IMG/VR virus record: IMGVR_UViG_3300031951_000887
Coordinates: 1-29,442 of that record
Source of the DNA: a virus
DNA length: 29,442 bases
Direction: 5' to 3' (one strand)
Shown here: piece after piece, positions 21,105 to 29,442 of the stretch
How the letters are laid out: each line of letters begins with the position of its first letter
Numbering within the stretch: position 1 is the first letter of the stretch
Notes under the pieces: model-generated
What the model saw: only the letters and a program-made list of their open reading frames with translations
What the model was told of the DNA's origin: nothing
Database searches by the model: none
Made by a program: the position numbers and the translations under genes

Positions 21105-21937
21105 TGGTGTTTGATCCGATCAGCCTGGGGATTGGGGCGATCTCCACCGGGATGAACATCTTCGGCGCCAGCCAGCAGAACGCTGCGCAGCAGCAGGCGT
21201 ACGAAGATCAGATCAAGTTCCAGAAGGCGAATGAGCAGTTCGCCAAGTGGCAGGCCAAGTTCAACAAGAAGGCCACCGACTCCCAGAACAAGTTCAAGTA
21301 CTGGGGTGAGGTTGTCCAGTACAACCAGAACAAGGCGTACACCAACAGCCTGCGGAACCTTGAGACGCTGAAGGCGTTCAAGCAGGCGCAGGTGGTGGCG
21401 CAAACCAGGGCTGCTGCTGGGTCGTCCTACATCCAGGACAGCGAGGCCATCTCCAACGCCTACCAGGAACAGTCAATGCAGGAGGCCGTCTCCCTGCAGC
21501 AGTACCAATGGCGCGCACTCCAGACCCGTGGTTCTGTGCAGGCAATGGAGAGAGAGGGGCAGTCGGTTGATCGGATTATCAATGACTACGCCCGGCAGAT
21601 GGGTGACTTCGAGTCATTGCAGCAGATCAATCAAGGCATCCGCACCAGGCAGTACACAAGAGAACAGGCTGGCCAGGTAGCGCAATACCTGAGCAGATGG
21701 AATAGCCAAACCTTCTATCAGGAACAGCCATACATGGATCCGCTGCCACCGTATGCACCACTGCCGACGATCATGATGCCGCCGGCTCCGACGATGACAG
21801 GCGCACCACCAAGTGCAGCGGCTGGTGCATTGAACATCGGCACCGCTGTGTTGGGTGGATTGCAGACAGGGCTCAATGCCTGGCAGTCGATGACCAAGCT
21901 CAACACCCCCACGTCCCAGTCCGGCCCCGGCACCTGA
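21104..21937 (+). CDS. Internal virion protein (gp14-like)
   Basis: This 277-residue protein (T7 gp14: 196) begins with a hydrophobic glycine-rich segment (FDPISLGIGAISTGMNIFGA) suited to membrane insertion, then a long glutamine/alanine-rich helical region (QQNAAQQQAYEDQIKFQKA ... AAAGSSYIQDSEA). T7 gp14 inserts in the outer membrane during DNA ejection; the N-terminal pattern and gene position support the same role. The proline-rich C-terminus (DPLPPYAPLPTIMMPPAP) is an extension not found in T7. It starts one base before the previous stop ends. Confidence 0.82.
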   Translation: MVFDPISLGIGAISTGMNIFGASQQNAAQQQAYEDQIKFQKANEQFAKWQAKFNKKATDSQNKFKYWGEVVQYNQNKAYTNSLRNLETLKAFKQAQVVAQTRAAAGSSYIQDSEAISNAYQEQSMQEAVSLQQYQWRALQTRGSVQAMEREGQSVDRIINDYARQMGDFESLQQINQGIRTRQYTREQAGQVAQYLSRWNSQTFYQEQPYMDPLPPYAPLPTIMMPPAPTMTGAPPSAAAGALNIGTAVLGGLQTGLNAWQSMTKLNTPTSQSGPGT

Positions 21938-21940
21938 TCC

Positions 21941-24900
21941 ATGGCAGAGCGTCTTCCCTTTGGCCAGCTGACCCCGGCCGCCCGTCCTGTTGGGGCGTTC
22001 ATCTCTCCTGCAAAGGAGGACGTGGCTGGTGTTGCCAAACCACAGCTGCAATCAGGCGGCATCCAGATCAACACGATCCAGCGTGGCAGTGAGGGCAATG
22101 TCCAAGGCTTCAACCAAGCGCAGCAGCTGGCTGAAGCGGTTGCTCCTTTCAACCGTGCGCTCACCGGTCTGCTGACTGAGGGGGCAGTGGCGTTGAAGAC
22201 CAACGCCATCAATGACGGTTACTACGACGAGATCCGGAATCAGCAGGCCCGGGCCACGCTCAGCCTGCAGATGCAGCAGGAGGCCGGCGCTGCCAATGCA
22301 GCAGGGCAGATCACCCAGCTGGAGAAGATTGACCCGCCTGGTGCAGCACTGCTGCGTGAGGCCAACCCGTGGAAGGCAATCGGCCGCAGGCGTGCGCTGG
22401 CCCAGCTGGCTGGCGGTGACGTGGACAACGTGCTGGCTGCTGACCTGCAGATGAACCAGGGCGAGCTCGCCACGGTGCAGCCCGGCAGTGGTGCGCTGTC
22501 GCAGCGGAAGACAGCGCTCACCCAGATCGTGCTGGACCGTTATGGCCTGACGGGCAGTGAGCCAGAGGCTGCGTTCTATGTGGCGCCCAAGGTCAACCAG
22601 GCTTGGGACAAGTACACCGATTCCCAGCAGAAGCTCTACAACGAGACGCTGCGGATCAACAGCAGGGCGCAGGCCACCGCGGCACTGGGTCAATCGCTGC
22701 AGCAGATGGGTGAGAACGGCATCCCCCTGGCCACCGGTGAGGTGGTGAAGATGGGCGACCCGCGGTTTGCCCAGCTGGCGGGGCAGGTGATGACGGGACA
22801 GCTGGACCGTTCGCTGTCGATGGTGGGCGGGCAGGACCGTGTGGATGATCTCAAGGAGATCCGCACCCAGCTGCTTGGCACCTACGGCCAGCTGCCGGTG
22901 CTGGCTGATGCGCTGGGGTTCATCCAAGGCGGCAACCCTGGTGATGCCAGCCGTCCGACGTGGGGTGAGACCTACGGGCTGGAGATCCTCGAGACCCGCA
23001 ACCGGGGCAACGCTGCCCGCCAGCAGACCTACGAGCTGGGGCAGAAGGGCATTGAGCAGCAGCTTGATGGCCTGTGGTGGGGCGAGGGTTCGCCCGGCTC
23101 AATGCTGCCGACTGACCCGGGCTATGCGGGCGCGTTGATCGAGTTCCGGAACAGGGCGGCAGCTGCTGGTTACCGGGACATCGACGGCTACATGAAGGGC
23201 CGGATGGATTCACAGGAGTCTGTGGTGGGGAGGGCCTATGCCCCCGACCCACTGGCCAGCCAAGACTTCCTCACCACCATCCAAGACCTGCCGCGTTCAG
23301 CGATGAACACGCCGGAGGCGGTGGCTGCGCTGCGTGGGCAGGCCAGGACCGCAGCCAAGGCTGAGCCAACCCCTGAGCTGCAGCGAGCCAGGTACAAGGA
23401 ATACCTGGACGCGATTGAGGCCAAGCAGAAGCAGGCAGCCGAGACCACCCCTGGCCTGCAGTCGGCCATCGACAAGGCGCTGCTGCAGGACCTGGGCCTG
23501 CCGCAGGTGAAGCCGCTGGTGGATGCTGCCAAGTCCAAGGCTGGCGGTGGTGATGCCTTTGCTCAGGCGCTGCAGGGTGCCGGTGCCATGGCTGCAGCCA
23601 GCGGGCTGGGTAACGACAAGATCACGGCCTTCACCCAGCGGTTGAACAACCTGTTCCTGCGGAACGCTGAAGCCAAGATCGACGCCTGGATGGCTGAGCG
23701 TCCTGGTGTGCCGTTGACCAGCAGCGCTCGCAACGTGCTGATCAGTGAGGCGATTGCTGAGACCAGGAAGAGCGATGAGTACAAGCAGGCCTTCTCCTCT
23801 CTGACCGGGAAAAACCCTGGTGAGGTGGGTGTCGGCAAGGTCGGCACTGGTCCTTCGCAGGGCACAGCACCTGGTCCTGCTGTCCGTGGTGTATCTCGTA
23901 CGGCTGCGGCTGCGTTGCCTGACACCACGGTGAAGGGCTTCGCGGTGCGGCCGGTGATGAACGGTGACTGGCTGCACTCTGAGCTGGCTGCAATCAGCAA
24001 GGGCAAGCCGGTGAGCGCTGACCTGTATCGCATGGCCAACACGGCTGGCACCAGCACCAACCGCTACCTGCTCGAGCAGCTGCGCTTCTACCCCCAGCTG
24101 GATCCCAACGGTGAGGCCCGCAAGTACCTCGAGCAGCAGATCCGCACCCAGCGCCAGGGGCAGACGGTGAGCGGTGCCAACTGGCAGAGCATGAGCCGCG
24201 GCACGGGGATGGGGATGGTGCCAACTGGGTACAACCCGCTGGCCCCGGGCAGCTGGCTGATGAACATGCTGATGCCGCCGGCTGCGGCAGCCACCATGCC
24301 GACCAACTTCTCCCGGGCCTACGGCGGTGGCGGTGGCGGTGGTGGGAACTATGTGGCCACGACTGGGTTCGGCTACTCCGCTGACCGTCAGACCCAGACA
24401 CTGCACGGCATCCAGGGCAGGCCGGGATACGACAAGAACCATGGCGTGGGCAATGACCACGTTCACCACGGTGCCAATGACCCGCAGACCGCAATGGCTC
24501 TGGCCAAGTTCCTGAAAGGGAAGGGCTGGCCCATCACTGAGTTCAAGCCATGGGGCAGGGTCGGCAAGCACCAGGACCCTGGCCATTACGACGGCCGCAC
24601 CTTTGACATCCCAGTTGCAACCAAGGATCACGCCAAGGTGTTGGCTGACATCAACGCCTTCTACTCAGGGCGTGGCCGCGGCAGCAGTGGTGGATCAGTA
24701 GGTAGTGCAGCGGGTTACCTGAAGCGGCTGGCCTACCTCGAGACCCGGATCCGCAACATCCCCAACGCTGAGGGTTCACCAGGGCGTGGCTACTTCCAAG
24801 CCTTCCCTGCTTTCAGCTCTGAGGCCATCGCTGCATCGGGTGGCATTGATCCCCGGGACGGTGACTACAACCGTTCAGCCAAGGCCACATGGGCATGGAT

Positions 24901-25060
24901 CCAGAAGCACCGGCCGGCCGCCGCTGCTGCCATCAAGCGTGGTGACTACGACACCGCCGATCGGATCCTGACGCCTACCTGGCCATCGCTGCCTGGGGGC
25001 AGTCAGGCCCAGCCCGATCAAGTCCAACGCGAAGCACGCCGTTACCTGGGAGGTCGCTGA
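21941..25060 (+). CDS. Large internal core/ejection protein with C-terminal lysozyme-like domain
   Basis: This 1039-residue protein is in the gp15 position (T7 gp15: 747). Residues 1-800 are mainly helical, Gln/Ala-rich, without a recognised enzyme. A glycine run (about residues 791-799) begins a C-terminal enzymatic part. First comes a His-rich region (NDHVHHGAND, then HQDPGHYDGRTFDIPV with H882) that recalls M15/zinc peptidase-like elements; this is only a pattern guess. Then a lysozyme/transglycosylase-like domain from about 921 (YLKRLAYLETRIRNIPN, candidate catalytic E934, and GRGYFQAFPAF at about 949). In T7 the transglycosylase is at the N-terminus of gp16; here it is on the neighbouring protein. 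It would open peptidoglycan during ejection. Confidence 0.82.
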   Translation: MAERLPFGQLTPAARPVGAFISPAKEDVAGVAKPQLQSGGIQINTIQRGSEGNVQGFNQAQQLAEAVAPFNRALTGLLTEGAVALKTNAINDGYYDEIRNQQARATLSLQMQQEAGAANAAGQITQLEKIDPPGAALLREANPWKAIGRRRALAQLAGGDVDNVLAADLQMNQGELATVQPGSGALSQRKTALTQIVLDRYGLTGSEPEAAFYVAPKVNQAWDKYTDSQQKLYNETLRINSRAQATAALGQSLQQMGENGIPLATGEVVKMGDPRFAQLAGQVMTGQLDRSLSMVGGQDRVDDLKEIRTQLLGTYGQLPVLADALGFIQGGNPGDASRPTWGETYGLEILETRNRGNAARQQTYELGQKGIEQQLDGLWWGEGSPGSMLPTDPGYAGALIEFRNRAAAAGYRDIDGYMKGRMDSQESVVGRAYAPDPLASQDFLTTIQDLPRSAMNTPEAVAALRGQARTAAKAEPTPELQRARYKEYLDAIEAKQKQAAETTPGLQSAIDKALLQDLGLPQVKPLVDAAKSKAGGGDAFAQALQGAGAMAAASGLGNDKITAFTQRLNNLFLRNAEAKIDAWMAERPGVPLTSSARNVLISEAIAETRKSDEYKQAFSSLTGKNPGEVGVGKVGTGPSQGTAPGPAVRGVSRTAAAALPDTTVKGFAVRPVMNGDWLHSELAAISKGKPVSADLYRMANTAGTSTNRYLLEQLRFYPQLDPNGEARKYLEQQIRTQRQGQTVSGANWQSMSRGTGMGMVPTGYNPLAPGSWLMNMLMPPAAAATMPTNFSRAYGGGGGGGGNYVATTGFGYSADRQTQTLHGIQGRPGYDKNHGVGNDHVHHGANDPQTAMALAKFLKGKGWPITEFKPWGRVGKHQDPGHYDGRTFDIPVATKDHAKVLADINAFYSGRGRGSSGGSVGSAAGYLKRLAYLETRIRNIPNAEGSPGRGYFQAFPAFSSEAIAASGGIDPRDGDYNRSAKATWAWIQKHRPAAAAAIKRGDYDTADRILTPTWPSLPGGSQAQPDQVQREARRYLGGR

Positions 25061-25062
25061 TC

Positions 25063-27951
25063 ATGCCTGCTTTCAACCTCGCACCCAAGCCTGAGAACCT
25101 CGATCCCCAGTGGGATGACAAGGCGCCGCAGTCCATGGGTGACGGCACCCAGCGGCCAACAGTGGGCCAGGCCAGGGCCACCTATGCCAAGCGATCGGAA
25201 GCAGCGGCTGGTCCGCTCAAGCCGGTGGTGCAGTTCGCCAATGCACTGGCCAGTCCCGACACCAAGATCGGCATCTTCACCGGTCCGGTGAATGGCATCA
25301 GCAAGTTGGGCAATGCAATCGGCGACCTGGTGCAGGGCAAGCCTTGGCGTGGCGGCAGGGCTCTGACGAATCCCGACTGGTCGCAGGTCAATGTTGGCGA
25401 TGCCTGGACCATCAGCGACAAGCAGGCCAGGCAGATCAACCCATGGCGTGTTGGTGTTGGGCAGGAGGTGACACCTTCTGACGATGCAGGCCTTGCCATT
25501 GGTGAAGGCGTTGGCGCTGAGCTGGCTGGTGCTGCAACGGGCGCCACCCTGCTGCAGAAAGCATCACAGATCCGCCGGTTGCAGCAGGCAGCTCAAGCGT
25601 TCCAGCAGCAGGCAGCGGTGCGGCGTGCAGCGGTGGCGATCACCGCCAGCCCGAAGCTGAAGGCCGGCGCCAACGTGCTCAAGAACGTGGGTGAGGCAGT
25701 GGGCAGCACCACCCTTGCCGTGCCGTTCCTGGACCAGGAGGACGGCAACCTGGCCAACCTCGGCGACCTTGCTGGCCTCAAGCTGCCGGGCCGTGTTGAA
25801 CCCGGTGAGAACTACCTGCAGTCGATGGCCAAGTCCATTGCTGTGGAGGGCATTGCTGCACCGCTGGCGTTGCTTGGCATGGGTGCCATGGTCAAGCCCA
25901 TCCGTGAGGGGATGGCCAAGGGTGATCTGGGGTGGATCCAGCAGCTGGCTGATGCTGAGCTCGAGCCCTACCTTCCGCGGCAGATGGCGGGCCCGGCACT
26001 GCCACCAGCTGGTCAGACCGGTCTACCTGCACTGCCTGGCTATCAGCAGCAGGGTGGTGCGCTGGTGCCCTACGACTCAGCTATCACCCGCTCACTGCAA
26101 GAGCAGACGCAGATCCGACAGGTGGGTGAGCAGCGGCAGCGGCTGCAGCAGATGGGCCTGGTGCAGCAGGGTGAAGGCGGTCAGCTTGACCTTGCACTCG
26201 GCGGTGCTGTTGACCCTGAGATCAGGTTGCAGGTGCGGCAGCTGCAGACGCAGCGCGGCCAGCTGATCAAGCAGGGCATGGAGTCCAGTCAGGACGTGAC
26301 GCAAGACCTGGCCAAGATCGACCAGGAGATTGGCGATCTGATCCAGAGCGGCAACAGTGCTGACTTCATGCCGGGTGAGCGGTTCACCCAGCCAGAGCTG
26401 GACATGCCGGACGGCCGGCCAGAGCTCGACACCTACCTGGCCAACCTCGATGAGCTGGGTGATGCCGACCTGCGGCAGATTCACAGCAGGGTGTACGCCG
26501 ACTTGAGCGCTGAGCGCAACGCACAGGAACTGACCAACGCACAGGAGAAGGTGACAGCACTGCAGCAGCAGATGGCTGACATCGACCAGCGGCTGGTGGA
26601 GGGGAAGATCAAACCGCTTGGTGCCAAGCGCCTGGTCGGCAAGGTGCAGAAGGAGATGGCCCTGGCGCAGCAGCAGGTGGAGGCCATCAACGCTCGCGGC
26701 CGGGTGCCCGAGGCGCTGGTCGGTGATCAGCTGCAGCTCCGCATTGATCAACAGGGCCAGCTTGATCTCAGCGCTGAGGTGAAGCTGCCACCGTTTGAAG
26801 CGATCACCCGCACCGCCAGTGAGTACGGGTACAAGACACCGGATGACTACCGCTCAGCGTTGGGTGGGTGGAACCGTGATCAGCTGCGCCGGCTGGCCAT
26901 GCCGGACTCCAGTCCTGAGGTAGCGGCATTGGTGAAAGCACGCACCGGCCGGCGGGTGTGGCAGGCCAAGAAGTCCGACATCGTTGATGCCTTGGTTGAG
27001 ATCGCTGAGAAGCGTGGTCGCTTCCTGCCACCTGAAGCTGAGCAGCTGGCGATGGAACTGAAGTCCAACCAGTTCGGTGATGCGGCGCCGCTGTTTGACC
27101 GGCCGGCTGATCTGTCTGCACCTGGCATGACCAAGGTGCTGGACGCTGATGGCGTTGAGCAGATGGTGCCAGCCACGGACTACAGCGGCCGCGGCATGGA
27201 CAGCGGCACCCGTGAGCGGTTGAAGGCTGAGATCCTGCAGCGTGCCATCGACAACGGTGAGGTGCAGCCACCAGTCAGCCCGCTGCCTCAGCGTCCGGTC
27301 ACCACCTTCGAGCAGGGCTCACTGGTGGATGACCTGCTGACGGAACCCACCGGTCAGATGGCAATGGCCTTCTCCACTGATGCACTGCCCACCTACAAGG
27401 CAAGCGGGAAGAACACGGACGCCTTGATTGAGGAGATGCGTCTGCGGTTTGAGTACAACCTGCTGGATGAGCAGGCCCAGCGTGCGCAGCAGCAGGCACT
27501 GATGGCAGCGCATGGGTGGGACACCCTGCCGTGGGAGGAGAAGAAGAAGCTGGGCATCCTGGGTGAAGGGTTCTACAGCCTGCAGCCGTACAGCGAACGG
27601 TTCCGAGACCCGACACCAGCAGCACGATCTGATCTGGATCTGGTTGCATCGCAGGGCGGGGACGATGGCGGCAGGCAGGCGCTCTTGGCTGCCTGGGACA
27701 AGGCGCATCCAGCACCAGCCCGTGAGCCGAAGGTCTACACCTGGAAGCCGGGTGGCGAGGTGACTGAGGCCACACCAGCGGCCAAGCCCAGCCCGGCTGA
27801 AGCAGCAGCTGCCAAGAAGCAGCAGGCTGCAGAAGCCAAGGCTGTGAAGGCCAATACCAAGCAGGGAACTGCTGTGGTTGACAAGCAGATCCAGGCGATT
27901 GAGAAACGACTGGAAGAACTGACCCGCCAATCCCAAGGAGCGAAGTGCTGA
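25063..27951 (+). CDS. Large internal virion protein of unknown detail
   Basis: This 962-residue protein lies between the gp15-like and gp16-like genes, separated by two bases from the former and overlapping the latter by one. The N-terminal part has Gly/Ala-rich possibly membrane-active helices (GLAIGEGVGAELAGAATGAT; AVEGIAAPLALLGMGAMV). The middle is coiled-coil (ELTNAQEKVTALQQQMADID, MALAQQQVEAINARG). A SAP/HeH-like helix pair may lie around RRVWQAKKSDIVDALVEIAE. The C-terminus is a lysine/alanine-rich helix (AKKQQAAEAKAVKANTKQG) ending AKC. It likely forms part of the internal core or ejectosome; it has no equivalent of this size between gp15 and gp16 in T7. Confidence 0.7.
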   Translation: MPAFNLAPKPENLDPQWDDKAPQSMGDGTQRPTVGQARATYAKRSEAAAGPLKPVVQFANALASPDTKIGIFTGPVNGISKLGNAIGDLVQGKPWRGGRALTNPDWSQVNVGDAWTISDKQARQINPWRVGVGQEVTPSDDAGLAIGEGVGAELAGAATGATLLQKASQIRRLQQAAQAFQQQAAVRRAAVAITASPKLKAGANVLKNVGEAVGSTTLAVPFLDQEDGNLANLGDLAGLKLPGRVEPGENYLQSMAKSIAVEGIAAPLALLGMGAMVKPIREGMAKGDLGWIQQLADAELEPYLPRQMAGPALPPAGQTGLPALPGYQQQGGALVPYDSAITRSLQEQTQIRQVGEQRQRLQQMGLVQQGEGGQLDLALGGAVDPEIRLQVRQLQTQRGQLIKQGMESSQDVTQDLAKIDQEIGDLIQSGNSADFMPGERFTQPELDMPDGRPELDTYLANLDELGDADLRQIHSRVYADLSAERNAQELTNAQEKVTALQQQMADIDQRLVEGKIKPLGAKRLVGKVQKEMALAQQQVEAINARGRVPEALVGDQLQLRIDQQGQLDLSAEVKLPPFEAITRTASEYGYKTPDDYRSALGGWNRDQLRRLAMPDSSPEVAALVKARTGRRVWQAKKSDIVDALVEIAEKRGRFLPPEAEQLAMELKSNQFGDAAPLFDRPADLSAPGMTKVLDADGVEQMVPATDYSGRGMDSGTRERLKAEILQRAIDNGEVQPPVSPLPQRPVTTFEQGSLVDDLLTEPTGQMAMAFSTDALPTYKASGKNTDALIEEMRLRFEYNLLDEQAQRAQQQALMAAHGWDTLPWEEKKKLGILGEGFYSLQPYSERFRDPTPAARSDLDLVASQGGDDGGRQALLAAWDKAHPAPAREPKVYTWKPGGEVTEATPAAKPSPAEAAAAKKQQAAEAKAVKANTKQGTAVVDKQIQAIEKRLEELTRQSQGAKC

Positions 27952-29442
27952 TGGCTAGCTGCAATGACCTGGGCCAGGAGATCAAGGATCTGCAGGATCA
28001 GCTGGAAGCGCTGCGGTCCACACGCCGTGGCCTCGAGGCACAGGCTGACCTGGCTGATGGCCAGCCCGCCAAGAAGGCCAAGGTCCTGCGCACCCACACC
28101 GGTGATGAGGTGACGGTGGACCCAGGTAAGTGGGTGACGGAGGCTGAGATGGATGCCATGCGGATGGGTGATGAAACCGTCCGTCAGATGGTGAGCGCTG
28201 GCTTCGATGGCAAGCAGCTGCCCAACGGCCGCACCGGTCGGATGATCAACTACAGCCAGATCGACCCCAGCCAGGGCAACGTGGCTGCGCTGCTCGAGGT
28301 GATGGGCCTCAAGCGGGCCGGCACTGACAAGGGTGTTGAGCTCAAGCGACCCTTCACCAACCAAGCAGCGGCCAAGGCGCTGATGGCCCTGGCCCAGAAG
28401 GAAGGTGCCGACCCCCGGGCTGTGGCTGAGGCCCTGCAGAAGCGGGTGCGTGGCATCGACAACCTGCCCAGCGCTGTCTATTCCGCAGCCAAGGCGCGGT
28501 GGGATTCAGCCAGTCAGTACACCGACGTGCTGGAGGAGATGGCCGATGCCCTCGACGGTGGGTATCTCACCGACGACCTGAAGCACCAGGCCGGCAACGC
28601 TGCCAAGTGGGCCCACTTCTACGAGCAGCTCGATGCCCAGGTGCGGCGGCGTGTGGGCCAGGCCCTCAAGTCCATGCAGTTCAAGCAGGACACTGAGATC
28701 ACCCTGGTGGATGTGACCAAGGACATCCAGGACCTGACGCTGGATGACATCACCGGCAACACCATGGTGGGCGACATGCTCAAGGTGGTGACCGAGGGCA
28801 ATGCCAAGGCACTGCGGCAGATGGCCGCGGCGAAGCGTGCAGACCAAGCGCTGGGCGTGAACCAGCCTGGTTTCTTCCGTGACCTGAGCCTGCTCAACAG
28901 CCTGCGTCGGGCCAACCTCCTGTCTTCCTTCGCCACCTGGGCAGTCCGCAACCCGCTGTCTGGCTCGCTGGTGCAAGGCATCTACATGGCTGAGGACGTG
29001 GTGTCCGGCAGCCTGCGGATGGCAGCCAAGAACGGACTGAAGGCTGGCGTGGGTGATGAGTTGAAGGCGGCTGGCTTTGCAGGCCGTGCCTTCGTCGATG
29101 CGTTCAGCATGAGCTGGGGCAACTTCCAGGAAGCACTGGCCACCGGCAAGACCACCGTGGCCCGCGACTCTCTGAAGTACGTGGAGTCGGTGGATGAGCT
29201 GCGCAATTCCAAGGCCATCGTTAACGCTGCCTTCGACTCCGCATGGGAGGACATCACCAGCTGGAAGGGTGTGTACAAGCCCGTGTCCCTGCTGAACTTC
29301 GTCAACGGTGGCTTCTGGAAAGTCTTCGGCGGTGGGGTGGAACGGCTGACTGGATCAGATGCCGGGTACATGGCACCGTTCCGCATCCTCAATGCCACCG
29401 ATGACTTCATGCAGACGCAGGCGTTCGCATGGAAGACCAGTC
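27951..29442 (+). CDS. gp16-like internal virion/ejection protein (5' part, cut by window end)
   Basis: The frame is open from ATG 27951 to the last base (497 codons, no stop). AAGGAG (27935-27940) precedes the ATG, which overlaps the previous stop (TGATG). Sequence: N-terminal coiled coil (LGQEIKDLQDQLEALRSTRR), helical middle, a segment RRANLLSSFATWAVRNPLSG with hydrophobic helices, and FRILNATDDFMQTQAFAW at the end. The TD(D/E)F..., segment is typical of very large podovirus ejection proteins (gp16-like, large polyvalent proteins), which in T7 span the periplasm. No transglycosylase domain is seen at its N-terminus, consistent with its presence on the gp15-like protein. Confidence 0.78.
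   Translation, partial: MASCNDLGQEIKDLQDQLEALRSTRRGLEAQADLADGQPAKKAKVLRTHTGDEVTVDPGKWVTEAEMDAMRMGDETVRQMVSAGFDGKQLPNGRTGRMINYSQIDPSQGNVAALLEVMGLKRAGTDKGVELKRPFTNQAAAKALMALAQKEGADPRAVAEALQKRVRGIDNLPSAVYSAAKARWDSASQYTDVLEEMADALDGGYLTDDLKHQAGNAAKWAHFYEQLDAQVRRRVGQALKSMQFKQDTEITLVDVTKDIQDLTLDDITGNTMVGDMLKVVTEGNAKALRQMAAAKRADQALGVNQPGFFRDLSLLNSLRRANLLSSFATWAVRNPLSGSLVQGIYMAEDVVSGSLRMAAKNGLKAGVGDELKAAGFAGRAFVDAFSMSWGNFQEALATGKTTVARDSLKYVESVDELRNSKAIVNAAFDSAWEDITSWKGVYKPVSLLNFVNGGFWKVFGGGVERLTGSDAGYMAPFRILNATDDFMQTQAFAWKTS

Noticed and set aside
23297-24631. Minus-strand open frame (444 codons) opposite the gp15-like gene
   Set aside because: Composition and position fit an antisense shadow in GC-rich DNA, and no domain is recognisable.
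1-29442. CRISPR array, insertion sequence or photosynthesis (psbA, hli), talC or nrd auxiliary genes
   Set aside because: No regularly spaced repeats, transposase motifs or products of these families were found on either strand.

Overview
The window is a stretch of a T7-like podovirus (Autographiviridae type). It is dense with genes, almost all on the + strand, and most neighbours overlap by 1-4 bases (ATGA, GTGA, TAATG or TGATG junctions). The virus very probably infects a picocyanobacterium of the Synechococcus/Cyanobium kind. The grounds for that are high G+C over most of the window, a cyanophage-style order (RNA polymerase, single-strand binding protein, 5' exonuclease, portal, scaffold, capsid, tail tubes, internal core proteins), and a 5' tRNA-Leu(UAA) fragment next to the RNA polymerase gene, a position where marine cyanopodoviruses such as P-SSP7 carry a tRNA-Leu-matching attachment site. 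The host assignment is inference.

Layout. 1-3293: the end of an unknown gene, then a 1067-residue tail fibre whose 5' end is AT-rich and resembles cyanomyovirus structural genes. 3305-5535: an HNH homing-type endonuclease, a lysis cassette (two-helix holin-like protein, GH19-type endolysin, a 31-residue membrane peptide) and two small unknown genes. 5551-5939: an operator-like inverted repeat, a 49-codon gene, the tRNA-Leu fragment and a short ORF that reads through it. 5936-11506: phage RNA polymerase, a gp2.5-like SSB, a RusA-type resolvase, an NrdR-like zinc ribbon and six small genes of unknown function. 11490-12230: a gp6-like 5'-3' exonuclease. 12252-17395: three small genes from the head region, portal, scaffold and major capsid protein, followed by a strong intrinsic terminator. 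17496-29442: tail tubular proteins A and B, a gp13-like protein, a gp14-like protein, and three very large internal-virion/ejection proteins, the last cut off by the window end.

How the parts work together. The single-subunit RNA polymerase would transcribe the middle and late genes. SSB, RusA and the exonuclease handle replication and recombination intermediates. The head genes build the capsid around the portal, gp11/gp12 form the tail nozzle, the gp13-gp16-like proteins form an ejectosome carrying its own peptidoglycan hydrolase, and the fibre recognises the host. Holin and endolysin end the cycle.

Most notable points: (1) no DNA polymerase or primase-helicase lies between SSB and exonuclease, where T7-like phages keep them; (2) a tRNA-Leu attachment-like fragment is present with no integrase nearby, and it doubles as the start of a small ORF that overlaps the RNA polymerase start; (3) a 12-bp near-palindrome, TGCACCTGTGCA, occurs three times exactly, at transcriptionally sensible places; (4) the capsid gene has a 111-nt leader with three hairpins and a partial T7-promoter match; (5) the tail fibre is a mosaic of degenerate repeats with two collar/HxH tip modules. 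The start of the window (tail fibre, lysis) probably belongs after its end (gp16-like) in the T7 order, so the window is likely cut from a circularised or concatemeric sequence. About a third of a usual genome, including terminase, is not seen.
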